64,000 nucleotides of DNA from SVFI01 sp964519385 (GTDB taxonomy: Bacteria > Bacillota > Clostridia > Lachnospirales > Lachnospiraceae), in assembly GCA_964519385.1 (NCBI GenBank), contig CAZFLR010000002.1:66932-130931 (forward strand), written 5' to 3'. Position 1 is the first letter of the stretch. Every line of letters starts with the position of its first letter. The notes below the pieces were generated by a model. The model saw only the letters and a program-made list of their open reading frames with translations, was not told where the DNA came from and made no database searches. The position numbers were made by a program, and so were the translations under genes. This document shows positions 15,744-24,729 of the stretch, one piece after another.

Positions 15744-17651
15744 CTACCTTTTAAACTTCTTTTCAAGCTCATATTTTGTCATGGAAATAATTGTAGGTCT
15801 TCCGTGCGGACAGTTGAACGGATTTTCGCATGCAAGAAGCTCTCTCATCAGGGCTTCTGCCTCCGCATGCGAAAGTGCCTGATTTCCCTTCACGGCCGCC
15901 TTACATGACATGCCAGCTATTTTGGACAATACGGCATCAAAATCTCCCTTTACCGGAAATTCTGCCATTTCATCCAATATGGAAAGGAAAAGCTGTCTTT
16001 CGCTGAGACCGTAAAGATCCGTCGGCACACTTCTTATCGCATAAGCATCCTCACCGAACTCATCCATTTCAAATCCGAGTGCCTCAAAGGTTTCCATATG
16101 GGAAACCAGTACATTTTTTTCCTTCGGTGTCAGCGATACAACCAGAGGCGGATTGACTGCCTGAACCGCAATTTCCTTTTCCCGGTACTGCTTCATCAGT
16201 CTTTCATACATCACTTTTTCATGCGCAGCGTGCTGATCGACATAATAAAGCTTCTCCGGCATTGCAAGAATCCAGTATGTGTCAAATACCTGTCCCACAA
16301 TCCTGAAATTCTCGGTTTCCTGTCTGTGCAGCTCCTCCTCATCAAAAAGTTCAAGTTGCTCCGGTTTTTCAACCACGGCAATATTTTTCTGTTTTATGAC
16401 ATTTCCCGTGGAAAGCTTGAACTCAGGCGGTGCTGCATTCATATGTTTCAGGAACTCCCGGTCGGTTCCAAGCACACGGGCATAATCCTCCGCAGCGCGC
16501 TCTCCATATCCGTCCCCGGTCTCTTTGACCAGTCCGGTCAGCGGCTCCTGTTCACGTCTTTTTTCTTCAAAAGGCTGAGGCAAAACAGAAGTTAGCACTT
16601 TTTCCTGTTTTTTATCGCCCTTTTTTTCCGGATTCGGAACCGTCTCCATGGAAGCGACGAAGCTTTTTCCTGTCAGTGCATCCCTTACCGAATCGCGGAT
16701 AAACGACAGAAAATATCCCGGCTCATTCATTCTTATATCCATCTTGGTCGGATGTACATTGACATCTATCCTCTTCGGGTCAATGTCGAAATGCAGGACA
16801 ACAAACGGATATTTGTGCTGCATTAAAAATGTTTTATACCCCTCCTCCACAGCGGTGGAAATCAGGGTGCTTTTAATGTATCTTTTGTTCACGAAAAATG
16901 TTTCATAGCTGCGGTTTGAGCGGTTCAGAACCGGCTTCCCCAAAAATCCGGTCACCCGTATGCCTTCTCCCTCTGCATCTACCGGAATCATTTCCGAAGC
17001 CACATCTTTTCCGTAAATCCGATAGATGATTTCATCCCTTCTGCCATTGCCTGAGGTAAAAAACTTTGTCTGCCCGTTCGCGATAAACTGAAATGCCACA
17101 TCCGGCACAGAAAGTGCCATGTGCTGCATAAAATCAGCTATATAGCCTCCCTCCGTCGCTGCCGTCTTTAAAAACTTACGGCGCACCGGTGTATTAAAAA
17201 AGATATTCCGTACAAGTATCGTAGTTCCGTTTGGCGCACCCACCTCTTCCGGCGAAAGGGCTTCCCCTCCGTTTATACAAATCCGGTGTCCGGTCAGCGC
17301 GTCCGGTGTTTTTGTAATCAGTTCCACTCGGCAAACAGCGGAAATACTTGAAAGTGCCTCGCCGCGAAAGCCCAGACTCATCACGGTTTCAAGATCCTCT
17401 GCCTGACTGATTTTGCTCGTCGCATGTCTTAAAAACACCTTGGAAAGCTGGCTTTTATCGATACCGCTTCCGTCATCCGTCACACGGATAAAGCTGATTC
17501 CGCCTTCCTTTATCTCCACCGTAATGTGCTTTGCGCCCGCATCAATGGCATTTTCCACCAATTCCTTTACCACGGATGACGGACGTTCCACCACCTCACC
17601 GGCTGCAATCTGATCTACTGTGTTACTGTCCAGAATGTGAATTTCATTCAT
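15744..17651 (-). CDS. mutL: MutL mismatch repair protein with endonuclease motif
   Basis: 635-residue GHKL ATPase linking MutS mismatch recognition to strand cleavage. N-terminal motifs: VENAIDAGAK, DDGSGI, TSKI and GFRGEALSS. The C-terminal domain contains DQHAAHEKVMYE, the metal-binding endonuclease motif of species that lack MutH, and ends with CPHGRP. The start ATG at 17651 follows GGAG by 8 bases and overlaps mutS by 8 bp; a GTG at 17660 is less likely. No mutH gene is visible, consistent with MutL being the nicking enzyme. Confidence 0.97.
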   Translation of the reverse strand: MNEIHILDSNTVDQIAAGEVVERPSSVVKELVENAIDAGAKHITVEIKEGGISFIRVTDDGSGIDKSQLSKVFLRHATSKISQAEDLETVMSLGFRGEALSSISAVCRVELITKTPDALTGHRICINGGEALSPEEVGAPNGTTILVRNIFFNTPVRRKFLKTAATEGGYIADFMQHMALSVPDVAFQFIANGQTKFFTSGNGRRDEIIYRIYGKDVASEMIPVDAEGEGIRVTGFLGKPVLNRSNRSYETFFVNKRYIKSTLISTAVEEGYKTFLMQHKYPFVVLHFDIDPKRIDVNVHPTKMDIRMNEPGYFLSFIRDSVRDALTGKSFVASMETVPNPEKKGDKKQEKVLTSVLPQPFEEKRREQEPLTGLVKETGDGYGERAAEDYARVLGTDREFLKHMNAAPPEFKLSTGNVIKQKNIAVVEKPEQLELFDEEELHRQETENFRIVGQVFDTYWILAMPEKLYYVDQHAAHEKVMYERLMKQYREKEIAVQAVNPPLVVSLTPKEKNVLVSHMETFEALGFEMDEFGEDAYAIRSVPTDLYGLSERQLFLSILDEMAEFPVKGDFDAVLSKIAGMSCKAAVKGNQALSHAEAEALMRELLACENPFNCPHGRPTIISMTKYELEKKFKR

Positions 17652-20304
17652 CTGTTCCACTCCATCTGTTCTTAATCATGTTTTGAAGTTTATACAAGGT
17701 ATTTAATGCATCCAGCGGTGTCAGTGTCTGAATATCGATTTGGGACAGCTCGTTAATTACATCGGAATCCTTAACGGTATCAAACAGGGAAATCTGTGCC
17801 AAATCTACCTGATCATATTTTTTGACCTTTGTTTTTTCTGTTTTGACATTCGTCTGTATGCTCTGTATCTTTTCTGTCACATCATTGTCGGAAAGCTGCT
17901 CTGCAATCTCCTTGGCACGGTCAATCACCATGTCAGGCACTCCGGCCAGTTTTGCAACCTGAATACCATAACTGCGGTCCGCGCCTCCCTTTACAATCTT
18001 CCTGAGGAATACAATGTCATCCCCCTTTTCTTTGACGGCGATACAGTAATTATTGACATTATTCATTTTGCCTTCCAACTCCGTCAGCTCGTGGTAATGC
18101 GTTGCAAACAGGGTTTTTGCCCCGAGAAGCTTCCGGTTACTAATATGCTCCACAACCGCCCACGCAATGGAAAGTCCGTCAAATGTAGAGGTTCCCCGGC
18201 CGATTTCGTCCAGTATAAGCAGGCTTTTCGAGGTGGCATTTCTGAGTATGTTTGCCACTTCATTCATTTCAACCATGAAGGTGGACTGCCCGCTCGCCAA
18301 ATCATCCGAAGCTCCCACGCGAGTAAAAATCCGGTCCACAATGCCAATCCGGGCACTTTTTGCCGGAACAAAGCTTCCAATCTGAGCCATCAGCACAATG
18401 AGCGCGGTCTGTCTCATGTAGGTTGATTTTCCTGCCATGTTCGGCCCTGTTATAATTGAAATCAGATGCCTGTCACTGTCAAGGAAGGTATCATTGGCAA
18501 TGAACATATCATTTTTGATTACCTTTTCAACCACCGGATGACGGCCGTCCTTGATATCAATGATTCCTTTTGTATTCAGCTTCGGTCTCACATAGCCATT
18601 GCGCTCCGCAACATATGCCAGTGAGCAAAATACATCCAGTGCAGCGATTGCCTTGGCCGTGCGCTGGATACGTTCCATATTGGCTGCCAGAGTATCTCTT
18701 ATCTCGCAAAACAAATCATACTCCAGACCATAGAGCTTGTCCTCCGCATTCAGGATTGTATCTTCCATTTCCTTGAGCTTTGGCATGGTATACCGTTCTG
18801 CATTCGTCAACGTCTGCTTACGGATATAATCATCCGGCACCATATTTTTAAAGGAATTGGTCACCTCCAGATAATAACCGAATACCTTGTTGTATTTTAT
18901 CTTAAGATTTTTAATTCCGGTCCGCTGTCTCTCCTGCTCCTCCAGCTCTGCCAGCCATGCTTTCCCGTCCGTCTTGGCCTTGCGGAAGTGATCGACATCC
19001 TCCGAGAATCCGGGTTTTATGATTCCGCCCTCCTTCAGGGCAATCGGAGGCTCTTCCTCAATCGCATCCTCTATAAGTCCGCAAAGATCCTCAAGACCGT
19101 CCACATCCTCACAGATGTTTTTTAAAAGCTGTGACTGAAAGTCCTTAAGCACGGTCCGTATCGGCGGAAGCATTCTCAGGGAGTTGCGAAAAGCTATCAT
19201 GTCACGCGGATTTGCCGTTTTATAGCTGATTTTTCCAAGAAGTCTCTCAAGATCGTAAATCGGATTTAAATATTCCCTGATTTCATCCCGGGAAATGACA
19301 TTGGTGTTGAGCTCCTCCAGCGCATCCTGTCTCATCAGTATGTCATCAAGCTCAATAAGCGGCTGTTCTATATATGTACGAAGCGTTCTCGCTCCCATGG
19401 CCGTTCTTGTTTTGTCGAGCACCCATAAAAGAGAGCCTCGTTTCATCTTTTCACGCAGTGTCTCGGTCAGCTCCAGATTGCGCCTTGTAGAGCTGTCAAG
19501 CAACATATAACGGCTCGCAACATACGGATTTAGCCTTGTAATGTTGGACAGCCCTGTCTTTTGTGTCTCGTAAAGATATTGAAGCACAGCTCCGGCTGCA
19601 ATCTGCCCTGCATAAAAATCATCCACACCGAGCGCGCCCATTGTACTGACGTGAAAATGCTTCATAAGAAGCTGTCTGCAGTTTGTCTCGTCAAAATACC
19701 ACGCATCCAGTTTAAAAATAGTGATTCCCAGACGTTCCTTCAGATCATCCACCATGTAACCGCTCACGAGGAAATTGTCATTACAGACAATCTCCGAAGG
19801 CATAAATTTCATAATTTCATCCTGAAGCTTACTGACATCCGTAACCTCTGTCACATAATAGTCTCCCGTCAGGGCATCCACTACGGAAACTCCAATTTTT
19901 TCCTCCATATAGGCAATACACATCAGGTAATTATTTTTACTTTCCTCAAGAGACTGGATGTTAAGGTTGGTTCCGGGAGTCACAATGCGCACAACCTCCC
20001 TGCGCACAATTCCTTTTGCCTCTTTCGGGTCCTCCACCTGTTCACAGACAGCGACCTTATATCCTTTATTGACCAATTTGGTCAAGTAACTTTCTGCCGC
20101 GTGATACGGCACTCCGCACATCGGAGCACGCTCTTCCTGTCCGCAGCTTTTTCCTGTCAGTGTAATTTCCAGTTCTTTCGATGCCGTAAGGGCATCCTCA
20201 AAAAACATTTCGTAAAAATCACCTAAACGATAAAACAAAATACAGTCTTTATACTGGGATTTTGTTTCCATATACTGCTTCATCATCGGTGTTAAATCTG
20301 CCAT
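17644..20304 (-). CDS. mutS: MutS DNA mismatch recognition protein
   Basis: 886-residue MutS. The mismatch-reading Phe-x-Glu is in FYEMF near residue 35; the ATPase has Walker A GPNMAGKSTYMRQ, the signature SGQSTFMVEM, Walker B LLILDEIGRGTSTFDG and the ATHYHEL histidine. Close to the C-terminus QISLF matches a sliding-clamp-binding peptide. Start at ATG 20304 behind GTGAGG; a GTG 12 bases upstream overlaps that site and is rejected. It is 51 bp after miaB and overlaps mutL, giving the common Firmicute order miaB-mutS-mutL. Confidence 0.97.
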   Translation of the reverse strand: MADLTPMMKQYMETKSQYKDCILFYRLGDFYEMFFEDALTASKELEITLTGKSCGQEERAPMCGVPYHAAESYLTKLVNKGYKVAVCEQVEDPKEAKGIVRREVVRIVTPGTNLNIQSLEESKNNYLMCIAYMEEKIGVSVVDALTGDYYVTEVTDVSKLQDEIMKFMPSEIVCNDNFLVSGYMVDDLKERLGITIFKLDAWYFDETNCRQLLMKHFHVSTMGALGVDDFYAGQIAAGAVLQYLYETQKTGLSNITRLNPYVASRYMLLDSSTRRNLELTETLREKMKRGSLLWVLDKTRTAMGARTLRTYIEQPLIELDDILMRQDALEELNTNVISRDEIREYLNPIYDLERLLGKISYKTANPRDMIAFRNSLRMLPPIRTVLKDFQSQLLKNICEDVDGLEDLCGLIEDAIEEEPPIALKEGGIIKPGFSEDVDHFRKAKTDGKAWLAELEEQERQRTGIKNLKIKYNKVFGYYLEVTNSFKNMVPDDYIRKQTLTNAERYTMPKLKEMEDTILNAEDKLYGLEYDLFCEIRDTLAANMERIQRTAKAIAALDVFCSLAYVAERNGYVRPKLNTKGIIDIKDGRHPVVEKVIKNDMFIANDTFLDSDRHLISIITGPNMAGKSTYMRQTALIVLMAQIGSFVPAKSARIGIVDRIFTRVGASDDLASGQSTFMVEMNEVANILRNATSKSLLILDEIGRGTSTFDGLSIAWAVVEHISNRKLLGAKTLFATHYHELTELEGKMNNVNNYCIAVKEKGDDIVFLRKIVKGGADRSYGIQVAKLAGVPDMVIDRAKEIAEQLSDNDVTEKIQSIQTNVKTEKTKVKKYDQVDLAQISLFDTVKDSDVINELSQIDIQTLTPLDALNTLYKLQNMIKNRWSGTDE

Positions 20305-20355
20305 GTTTTTCCTCACTTTTTTTGTTATTTCTCTCCCTTGGCGGAAATATGTCCG

Positions 20356-21819
20356 TTATGGTATTTTATGTCCGATATAATAGAATCCGTGACACTCATC
20401 CAGATACACCTTCTGTATCGTTCCAATCAGGGATATATCTCCTTTGAAATGTACCATCGTATTGTTTGACATCCGTCCGGTAAGCAGACTTTCATCATGC
20501 TCATTCTGTTCCTCAACAAGCACTTCCACCTCCCGGCCAGTGTACACGACCGCACGGTTTTTGGAAACCTCCTGTACTGTCTCAAGCACACGATTAAAAT
20601 TACGTTTTACATCCTCCTCCGGAACCTGCTCCTCCATCGCTGCAGCCGGTGTTCCCGTGCGTTTGGAATATATAAACGTAAAGGCATTTTCATATCCCAC
20701 CTTGCGGATTACATCAATCGTATCATCCACATCTTCATCCGTCTCTCCCGGAAATCCCACAATAATATCTGTTGTCAGTGATATATCCGGAATTTCCCGC
20801 CGTATCTTCAGTGCAAGGTCTATATACTGCTGTTTCGTATAACGGCGGTTCATACGTTCTAAAATCCTTGTGGAACCGGACTGTAAAGGCAAATGAAGAT
20901 GTCTGCATATTTTCTTTGAATCGCGCATCACAGCAATCAGTTCATCTGATAAATCCTTTGGATGCGAGGTCATAAAACGTATTCTTTCCAGACCTTCTAT
21001 CTTCTCAATTCTCTGCAAAAGCTGTGCAAAACTTATCTGCTCATCGAGCGTTTTTCCGTAGGAGTTGACGTTTTGTCCAAGCAGCATAATCTCAATTACA
21101 CCGTCCGCAACAAGCATCTCAATTTCGCGGATAATATCCTCAGGCGTTCTGCTTCTCTCCCGTCCCCTGACATAAGGGACAATACAATAGCTGCAGAAAT
21201 TATTGCATCCGAACATAATATTGATGCCTGATTTAAACGGATATTTACGGACAATCGGCAAATCCTCGACAATTTGGTCTGTCGATTCCCAGATATCAAC
21301 AATCATATCCTCATTTTCCAGCATATTGCAGACAAGCTCCGCAAATTTAAAAATATTATGTGTGCCGAAGATTAAATCAACATAACGATAACTCTTTTTC
21401 AGCTTTTCAATCACGGTATCTTCCTGCATCATACATCCGCAGAGTGCTATCTTCATGTGCGGATTTTTCTTTTTGTAATTACTGAGCGCGCCAAGTCTTC
21501 CGTACACTCTCTGATTGGCATTATCACGCACGGTACAGGTGTTATAGATGACAAAATCCGCCTTTTCATCCGCCCCATTATCCTCATATCCTATTTCCTT
21601 TAAAATACCGGATAATTTTTCGGAATCTCTGGCATTCATCTGACACCCGAAGGTTGTCACACAAAACGTCGGTTTTCTGCCGAGCTGCCGTGTAATCTCC
21701 TCCACCATTTTTTTTGCTTTTGCCATGTAATAATACTGACGGTCCGGCTCTTCTGCCGGCGGTGTCACCAGCAAATCCATCTCATCCATTTTTACTTTCA
21801 AGTCTTCTTTTTTTATCAT
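20356..21819 (-). CDS. miaB: MiaB tRNA methylthiotransferase
   Basis: 487-residue radical SAM enzyme that converts i6A37 to ms2i6A37 in tRNA. It has the N-terminal UPF0004 domain with three cysteines (TFGCQMN, NTCTVRDNA, LCGCMMQ) for the auxiliary cluster, the radical SAM CNNFCSYC motif and a C-terminal TRAM domain. A 45-residue N-terminal extension before the first domain is longer than in E. coli but common in Clostridia. Ribosome site GGCGAGG precedes the ATG. MiaA, which makes its substrate, is encoded in the same run. Confidence 0.96.
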   Translation of the reverse strand: MIKKEDLKVKMDEMDLLVTPPAEEPDRQYYYMAKAKKMVEEITRQLGRKPTFCVTTFGCQMNARDSEKLSGILKEIGYEDNGADEKADFVIYNTCTVRDNANQRVYGRLGALSNYKKKNPHMKIALCGCMMQEDTVIEKLKKSYRYVDLIFGTHNIFKFAELVCNMLENEDMIVDIWESTDQIVEDLPIVRKYPFKSGINIMFGCNNFCSYCIVPYVRGRERSRTPEDIIREIEMLVADGVIEIMLLGQNVNSYGKTLDEQISFAQLLQRIEKIEGLERIRFMTSHPKDLSDELIAVMRDSKKICRHLHLPLQSGSTRILERMNRRYTKQQYIDLALKIRREIPDISLTTDIIVGFPGETDEDVDDTIDVIRKVGYENAFTFIYSKRTGTPAAAMEEQVPEEDVKRNFNRVLETVQEVSKNRAVVYTGREVEVLVEEQNEHDESLLTGRMSNNTMVHFKGDISLIGTIQKVYLDECHGFYYIGHKIP

Positions 21820-21834
21820 ACAAAATCCTCGCCG

Positions 21835-23085
21835 CTATCTGATCTGGCCATCGCCAACAATCGTATATTTATATGAATTCAATTCCTTCAGTCCCATAGG
21901 TCCTCTTGCATGAAGCTTCTGTGTACTGATACCGATTTCTGCGCCAAAGCCGAATTCAAAGCCGTCAGTAAATCTCGTGGAAACATTGACATAAATACAG
22001 GCCGCATCTACCTGCTGTTTAAATTTAGCCGCAGCTTCTTCGTTTTCCGTAACAATACACTCTGAATGTCCGGTATTGTATTTATTGATATGTGCAATTG
22101 CTTCCTCTACACTGTCTACGGTTTTTACAGAAATAATATAGTCCAGATACTCTGTCGCAAAATCTTCCTCTGTCGCACTTATGATACCGTCGATCCCGTT
22201 CATCGCCTCTCTTGCCGGCTCATCCGCCCTGATTTCTACGGATTTTTCCTGCAGCTTCTTTGCAAGGAGAGGAAGAAATGTATCTTTTATGTCCCTGTGA
22301 ACAACCAGCGATTCACAGGCATTACATACACCGATGCGCTGGGTTTTTGCATTCAAAATGATTGCGACCGCCTTTTCCATATCTGCAGCCTTATCCACGT
22401 ACACGTGACAGTTTCCGGTTCCTGTCTCAATGACCGGAATCGTCGCATTTTCTACAACCGCACGTATCAGTCCGGCACCTCCACGCGGAATCAGGACATC
22501 CACATATTCCTTCATCTTCATAAACTCAGCCGTCACACTCCGGTCAGTCGCCTCAATCAACTGAATCATATCCGGATTGTATCCATTTTCAAATAACGTG
22601 TTGCGAATACAGTCTGTAATCGCCTTGTTCGAGGCAAGACAGTCAGAGCCTCCTTTTAGAATCACTGCATTTCCCGCCTTAAAGCAGAGACCGAACGCAT
22701 CCGGTGTGACGTTCGGACGTGATTCGTAAATGATACCGATAACCCCGAGCGGAACACTGACCTTTTCAATCTCCATACCGTTCGGGCGTGTAAATGTTTC
22801 CAAAATCCTTCCGACCGGGTCCGGAAGTGCTGCCACCTGACGGAGTCCTTCGGCAATTGCTGCCACGCGTTCATCATTCAGCATCAAACGGTCCAGCATT
22901 CCCTGATGCATTCCGTTTTTACGTCCGTTATCCATGTCAACCGCGTTTTGTTCAATGATAATTTCCGAATGTTTCATAATTGCATCTGCAATTTTTTGTA
23001 AAAGCTCGTTCTTCGTCTCCGTATCCAGAAGTGCTGCCTCGTATTTGGCACTTTTGGCACGCTGTCCTATTTCTCTTAAATCCAT
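21835..23085 (-). CDS. proA: ProA gamma-glutamyl phosphate reductase
   Basis: 416-residue aldehyde-dehydrogenase-fold enzyme that reduces gamma-glutamyl phosphate with NADPH, the second step of proline synthesis. Landmarks: VPLGVIGIIYESRPNVT, the nucleotide segment KGGSDCLASN, catalytic cysteine in VCNACESLV and the C-terminal ARGPMGLKEL. The ATG at 23085 lies 9 bases after AAAGG; the ATG at 23094 directly abuts that site and is less likely. ProB is about 0.8 kb upstream, with the DUF896 and 5-FCL genes inserted between, so proB-proA are split but in the same unit. Confidence 0.96.
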   Translation of the reverse strand: MDLREIGQRAKSAKYEAALLDTETKNELLQKIADAIMKHSEIIIEQNAVDMDNGRKNGMHQGMLDRLMLNDERVAAIAEGLRQVAALPDPVGRILETFTRPNGMEIEKVSVPLGVIGIIYESRPNVTPDAFGLCFKAGNAVILKGGSDCLASNKAITDCIRNTLFENGYNPDMIQLIEATDRSVTAEFMKMKEYVDVLIPRGGAGLIRAVVENATIPVIETGTGNCHVYVDKAADMEKAVAIILNAKTQRIGVCNACESLVVHRDIKDTFLPLLAKKLQEKSVEIRADEPAREAMNGIDGIISATEEDFATEYLDYIISVKTVDSVEEAIAHINKYNTGHSECIVTENEEAAAKFKQQVDAACIYVNVSTRFTDGFEFGFGAEIGISTQKLHARGPMGLKELNSYKYTIVGDGQIR

Positions 23086-23100
23086 ATCCGTCATCCTTTC

Positions 23101-23667
23101 TCAGATTCTGATAATCTCCTGTTCCGTCACAATACATTTGATTTTCCGGTCGGTGGGCTCAGCCGGTATCCGTCCGTTTTCCAGTACCTGAAACGAAAAA
23201 GCCGCCGCCGCCTGTTTTCCATTAAATCCCCGGGTCAGGTATTTATCATAAAAGCCTTTTCCGTAGCCGATACGGTTTCCCTCCCTGTCAAACGCTGTTC
23301 CGGGAAGGAGCATAAAATCCTTGTCGCCCTGTATATATTTCTTCAGTTCATCAGGCTCCGGCTCCATAATCCCCCTGTAGCCTTCCGTAAGCTCCGCCGT
23401 GTCAAGGATTTCATAAAATTCCATCTCATCCTTTTGCACCACCGGACAAAATACCTTCTTTCCGTTCTTCAGGCATTCCTGAATCAGCTCAAGCGTATCC
23501 GGCTCCGAGCCATAGCCCACAAAAAGGAGAACCTGACCTGCATCTTCAAAATCCTGAAGTTTCCGAATATTTGAAATAATTCCGGCAGTTCTTCGCGCTC
23601 TTTCGTTTTCGTCAAGTTCGTTTCTCAGTGCAAGAATCTTTTGTCTAATTTGCTTCTTTGTTTCCAT
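23101..23667 (-). CDS. 5-formyltetrahydrofolate cyclo-ligase
   Basis: 188-residue 5-FCL (methenyl-THF synthetase family), which uses ATP to turn 5-formyl-THF into 5,10-methenyl-THF and return it to the folate pool. Diagnostic motifs are KKQIRQKILALR at the N-terminus, FVGYGSEPDT, LLPGTAFD and GYGKGFYDKYL near the C-terminus. The ATG at 23667 overlaps the DUF896 gene by 23 bp; the longer frame inside that gene is not supported. Folate connection: fhs is encoded in the same window. Confidence 0.92.
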   Translation of the reverse strand: METKKQIRQKILALRNELDENERARRTAGIISNIRKLQDFEDAGQVLLFVGYGSEPDTLELIQECLKNGKKVFCPVVQKDEMEFYEILDTAELTEGYRGIMEPEPDELKKYIQGDKDFMLLPGTAFDREGNRIGYGKGFYDKYLTRGFNGKQAAAAFSFQVLENGRIPAEPTDRKIKCIVTEQEIIRI

Positions 23668-23866
23668 ATTTTTCACCGAGATTGGTAATTGTACCGTCCT
23701 CATTCTGCATATCAATATTGTTTAACTGACTTCTGAAATTTGCACGGACGGCTGCAACATACTCCTCGCGCAAAAGCTTCTGTTCTTTTTTTTCTTCCTC
23801 AGTAAGACCTTCTGCCTGTGATTTGTGATAAAGCTCATTAATTCTGTCAATTCTGGATTTTTCCAT
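23645..23866 (-). CDS. DUF896 (YnzC-like) small protein
   Basis: 73-residue, highly charged, largely helical protein with the DUF896 pattern near its N-terminus (RINELYHKSQAEGLT, then EEKKEQKLLREEYV). B. subtilis YnzC is the structural representative, a two-helix hairpin of unknown function linked to the SOS regulon there. Strong ribosome site AGAGGAG. Its 3' end overlaps the 5-FCL gene by 23 bp, suggesting coupled translation. No SOS box was seen upstream, where only 14 bp separate it from proB. Confidence 0.88.
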   Translation of the reverse strand: MEKSRIDRINELYHKSQAEGLTEEEKKEQKLLREEYVAAVRANFRSQLNNIDMQNEDGTITNLGEKYGNKEAN

Positions 23867-23880
23867 CTTACGCTCCTCTT

Positions 23881-24729
23881 TTATTTATGCATATTTTTAA
23901 CATAGGTTATAAGGTCAAAATTCTCGTCCCTGTGCGCCTTAAACAGGGTTCCGTAATTTCGTCCGTCCATAATGCGGTGAAGAATACGGATATCAGCCGC
24001 ATTGGCAATAATCATATCTGCTCCGGAACAGGTTGCAATCTTGGCTGCCGAAAGCTTGGTATTCATACCTCCCGTACCGACATTACTGCCTGTGCTCTCT
24101 TTTCCCATTCCCATAATCTTCTCATCCAGACAGTCCACCACCTCAATAAACTTCGCGTCCGGATTGCGATTCGGGTCATCCGTATACAGGCCGTTGATAT
24201 CCGACATTAAAATGAGCAAATCTGCCCCGACAAGCGATGCAACAATTGCAGAAAGCGTATCGTTGTCACCAAATTCGATTTCATAGGTTGCAACCGTGTC
24301 ATTTTCGTTTACGACCGGAATCACTCCGAGTTTTAAAAGCTCGTTAAAGGTGTTTTTCGCATTAAAACGATTCAGGTCATCCACAATGGTATTCTTGGTC
24401 ATCAGAATCTGCGCTGCAACCTGATTGTACTCTGCAAAGATTTTCTGATAGGTCATCATAAGTCTTGCCTGACCGATTGCTGCACATGCCTGCTTCACTG
24501 CAATCGGATTATCCTTCTCATCAATCCGCACTGCCTTTTTTCCGGCTGCAATTGCTCCGCTTGTCACCAGAATCACATCTTTTCCCTGATTACGAAGGTT
24601 GCAAAGCTCACGAACCAGCACCTCAAGCTTAATATAATCAAGATCTCCCGTCTCCGCGTGCTGCAGAGATGACGAACCTATTTTTACTACAATTCTCTGT
24701 TTATCGTTTAAAAATTCTCTTGGATTCAT
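23881..24729 (-). CDS. proB: ProB glutamate 5-kinase without PUA domain
   Basis: Amino-acid kinase that phosphorylates glutamate, the committed and normally proline-inhibited step of proline synthesis. At 282 residues it contains only the kinase domain: VVKIGSSSL, VTSGAIAAGKK, VNENDTV, LLILMSDINGLYT and GTGGMNTKL. The C-terminal PUA domain of longer ProB proteins (about 370 residues) is absent, which is common in Clostridia. The ATG overlaps the stop of the upstream oxidoreductase (ATGA). Confidence 0.95.
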   Translation of the reverse strand: MNPREFLNDKQRIVVKIGSSSLQHAETGDLDYIKLEVLVRELCNLRNQGKDVILVTSGAIAAGKKAVRIDEKDNPIAVKQACAAIGQARLMMTYQKIFAEYNQVAAQILMTKNTIVDDLNRFNAKNTFNELLKLGVIPVVNENDTVATYEIEFGDNDTLSAIVASLVGADLLILMSDINGLYTDDPNRNPDAKFIEVVDCLDEKIMGMGKESTGSNVGTGGMNTKLSAAKIATCSGADMIIANAADIRILHRIMDGRNYGTLFKAHRDENFDLITYVKNMHK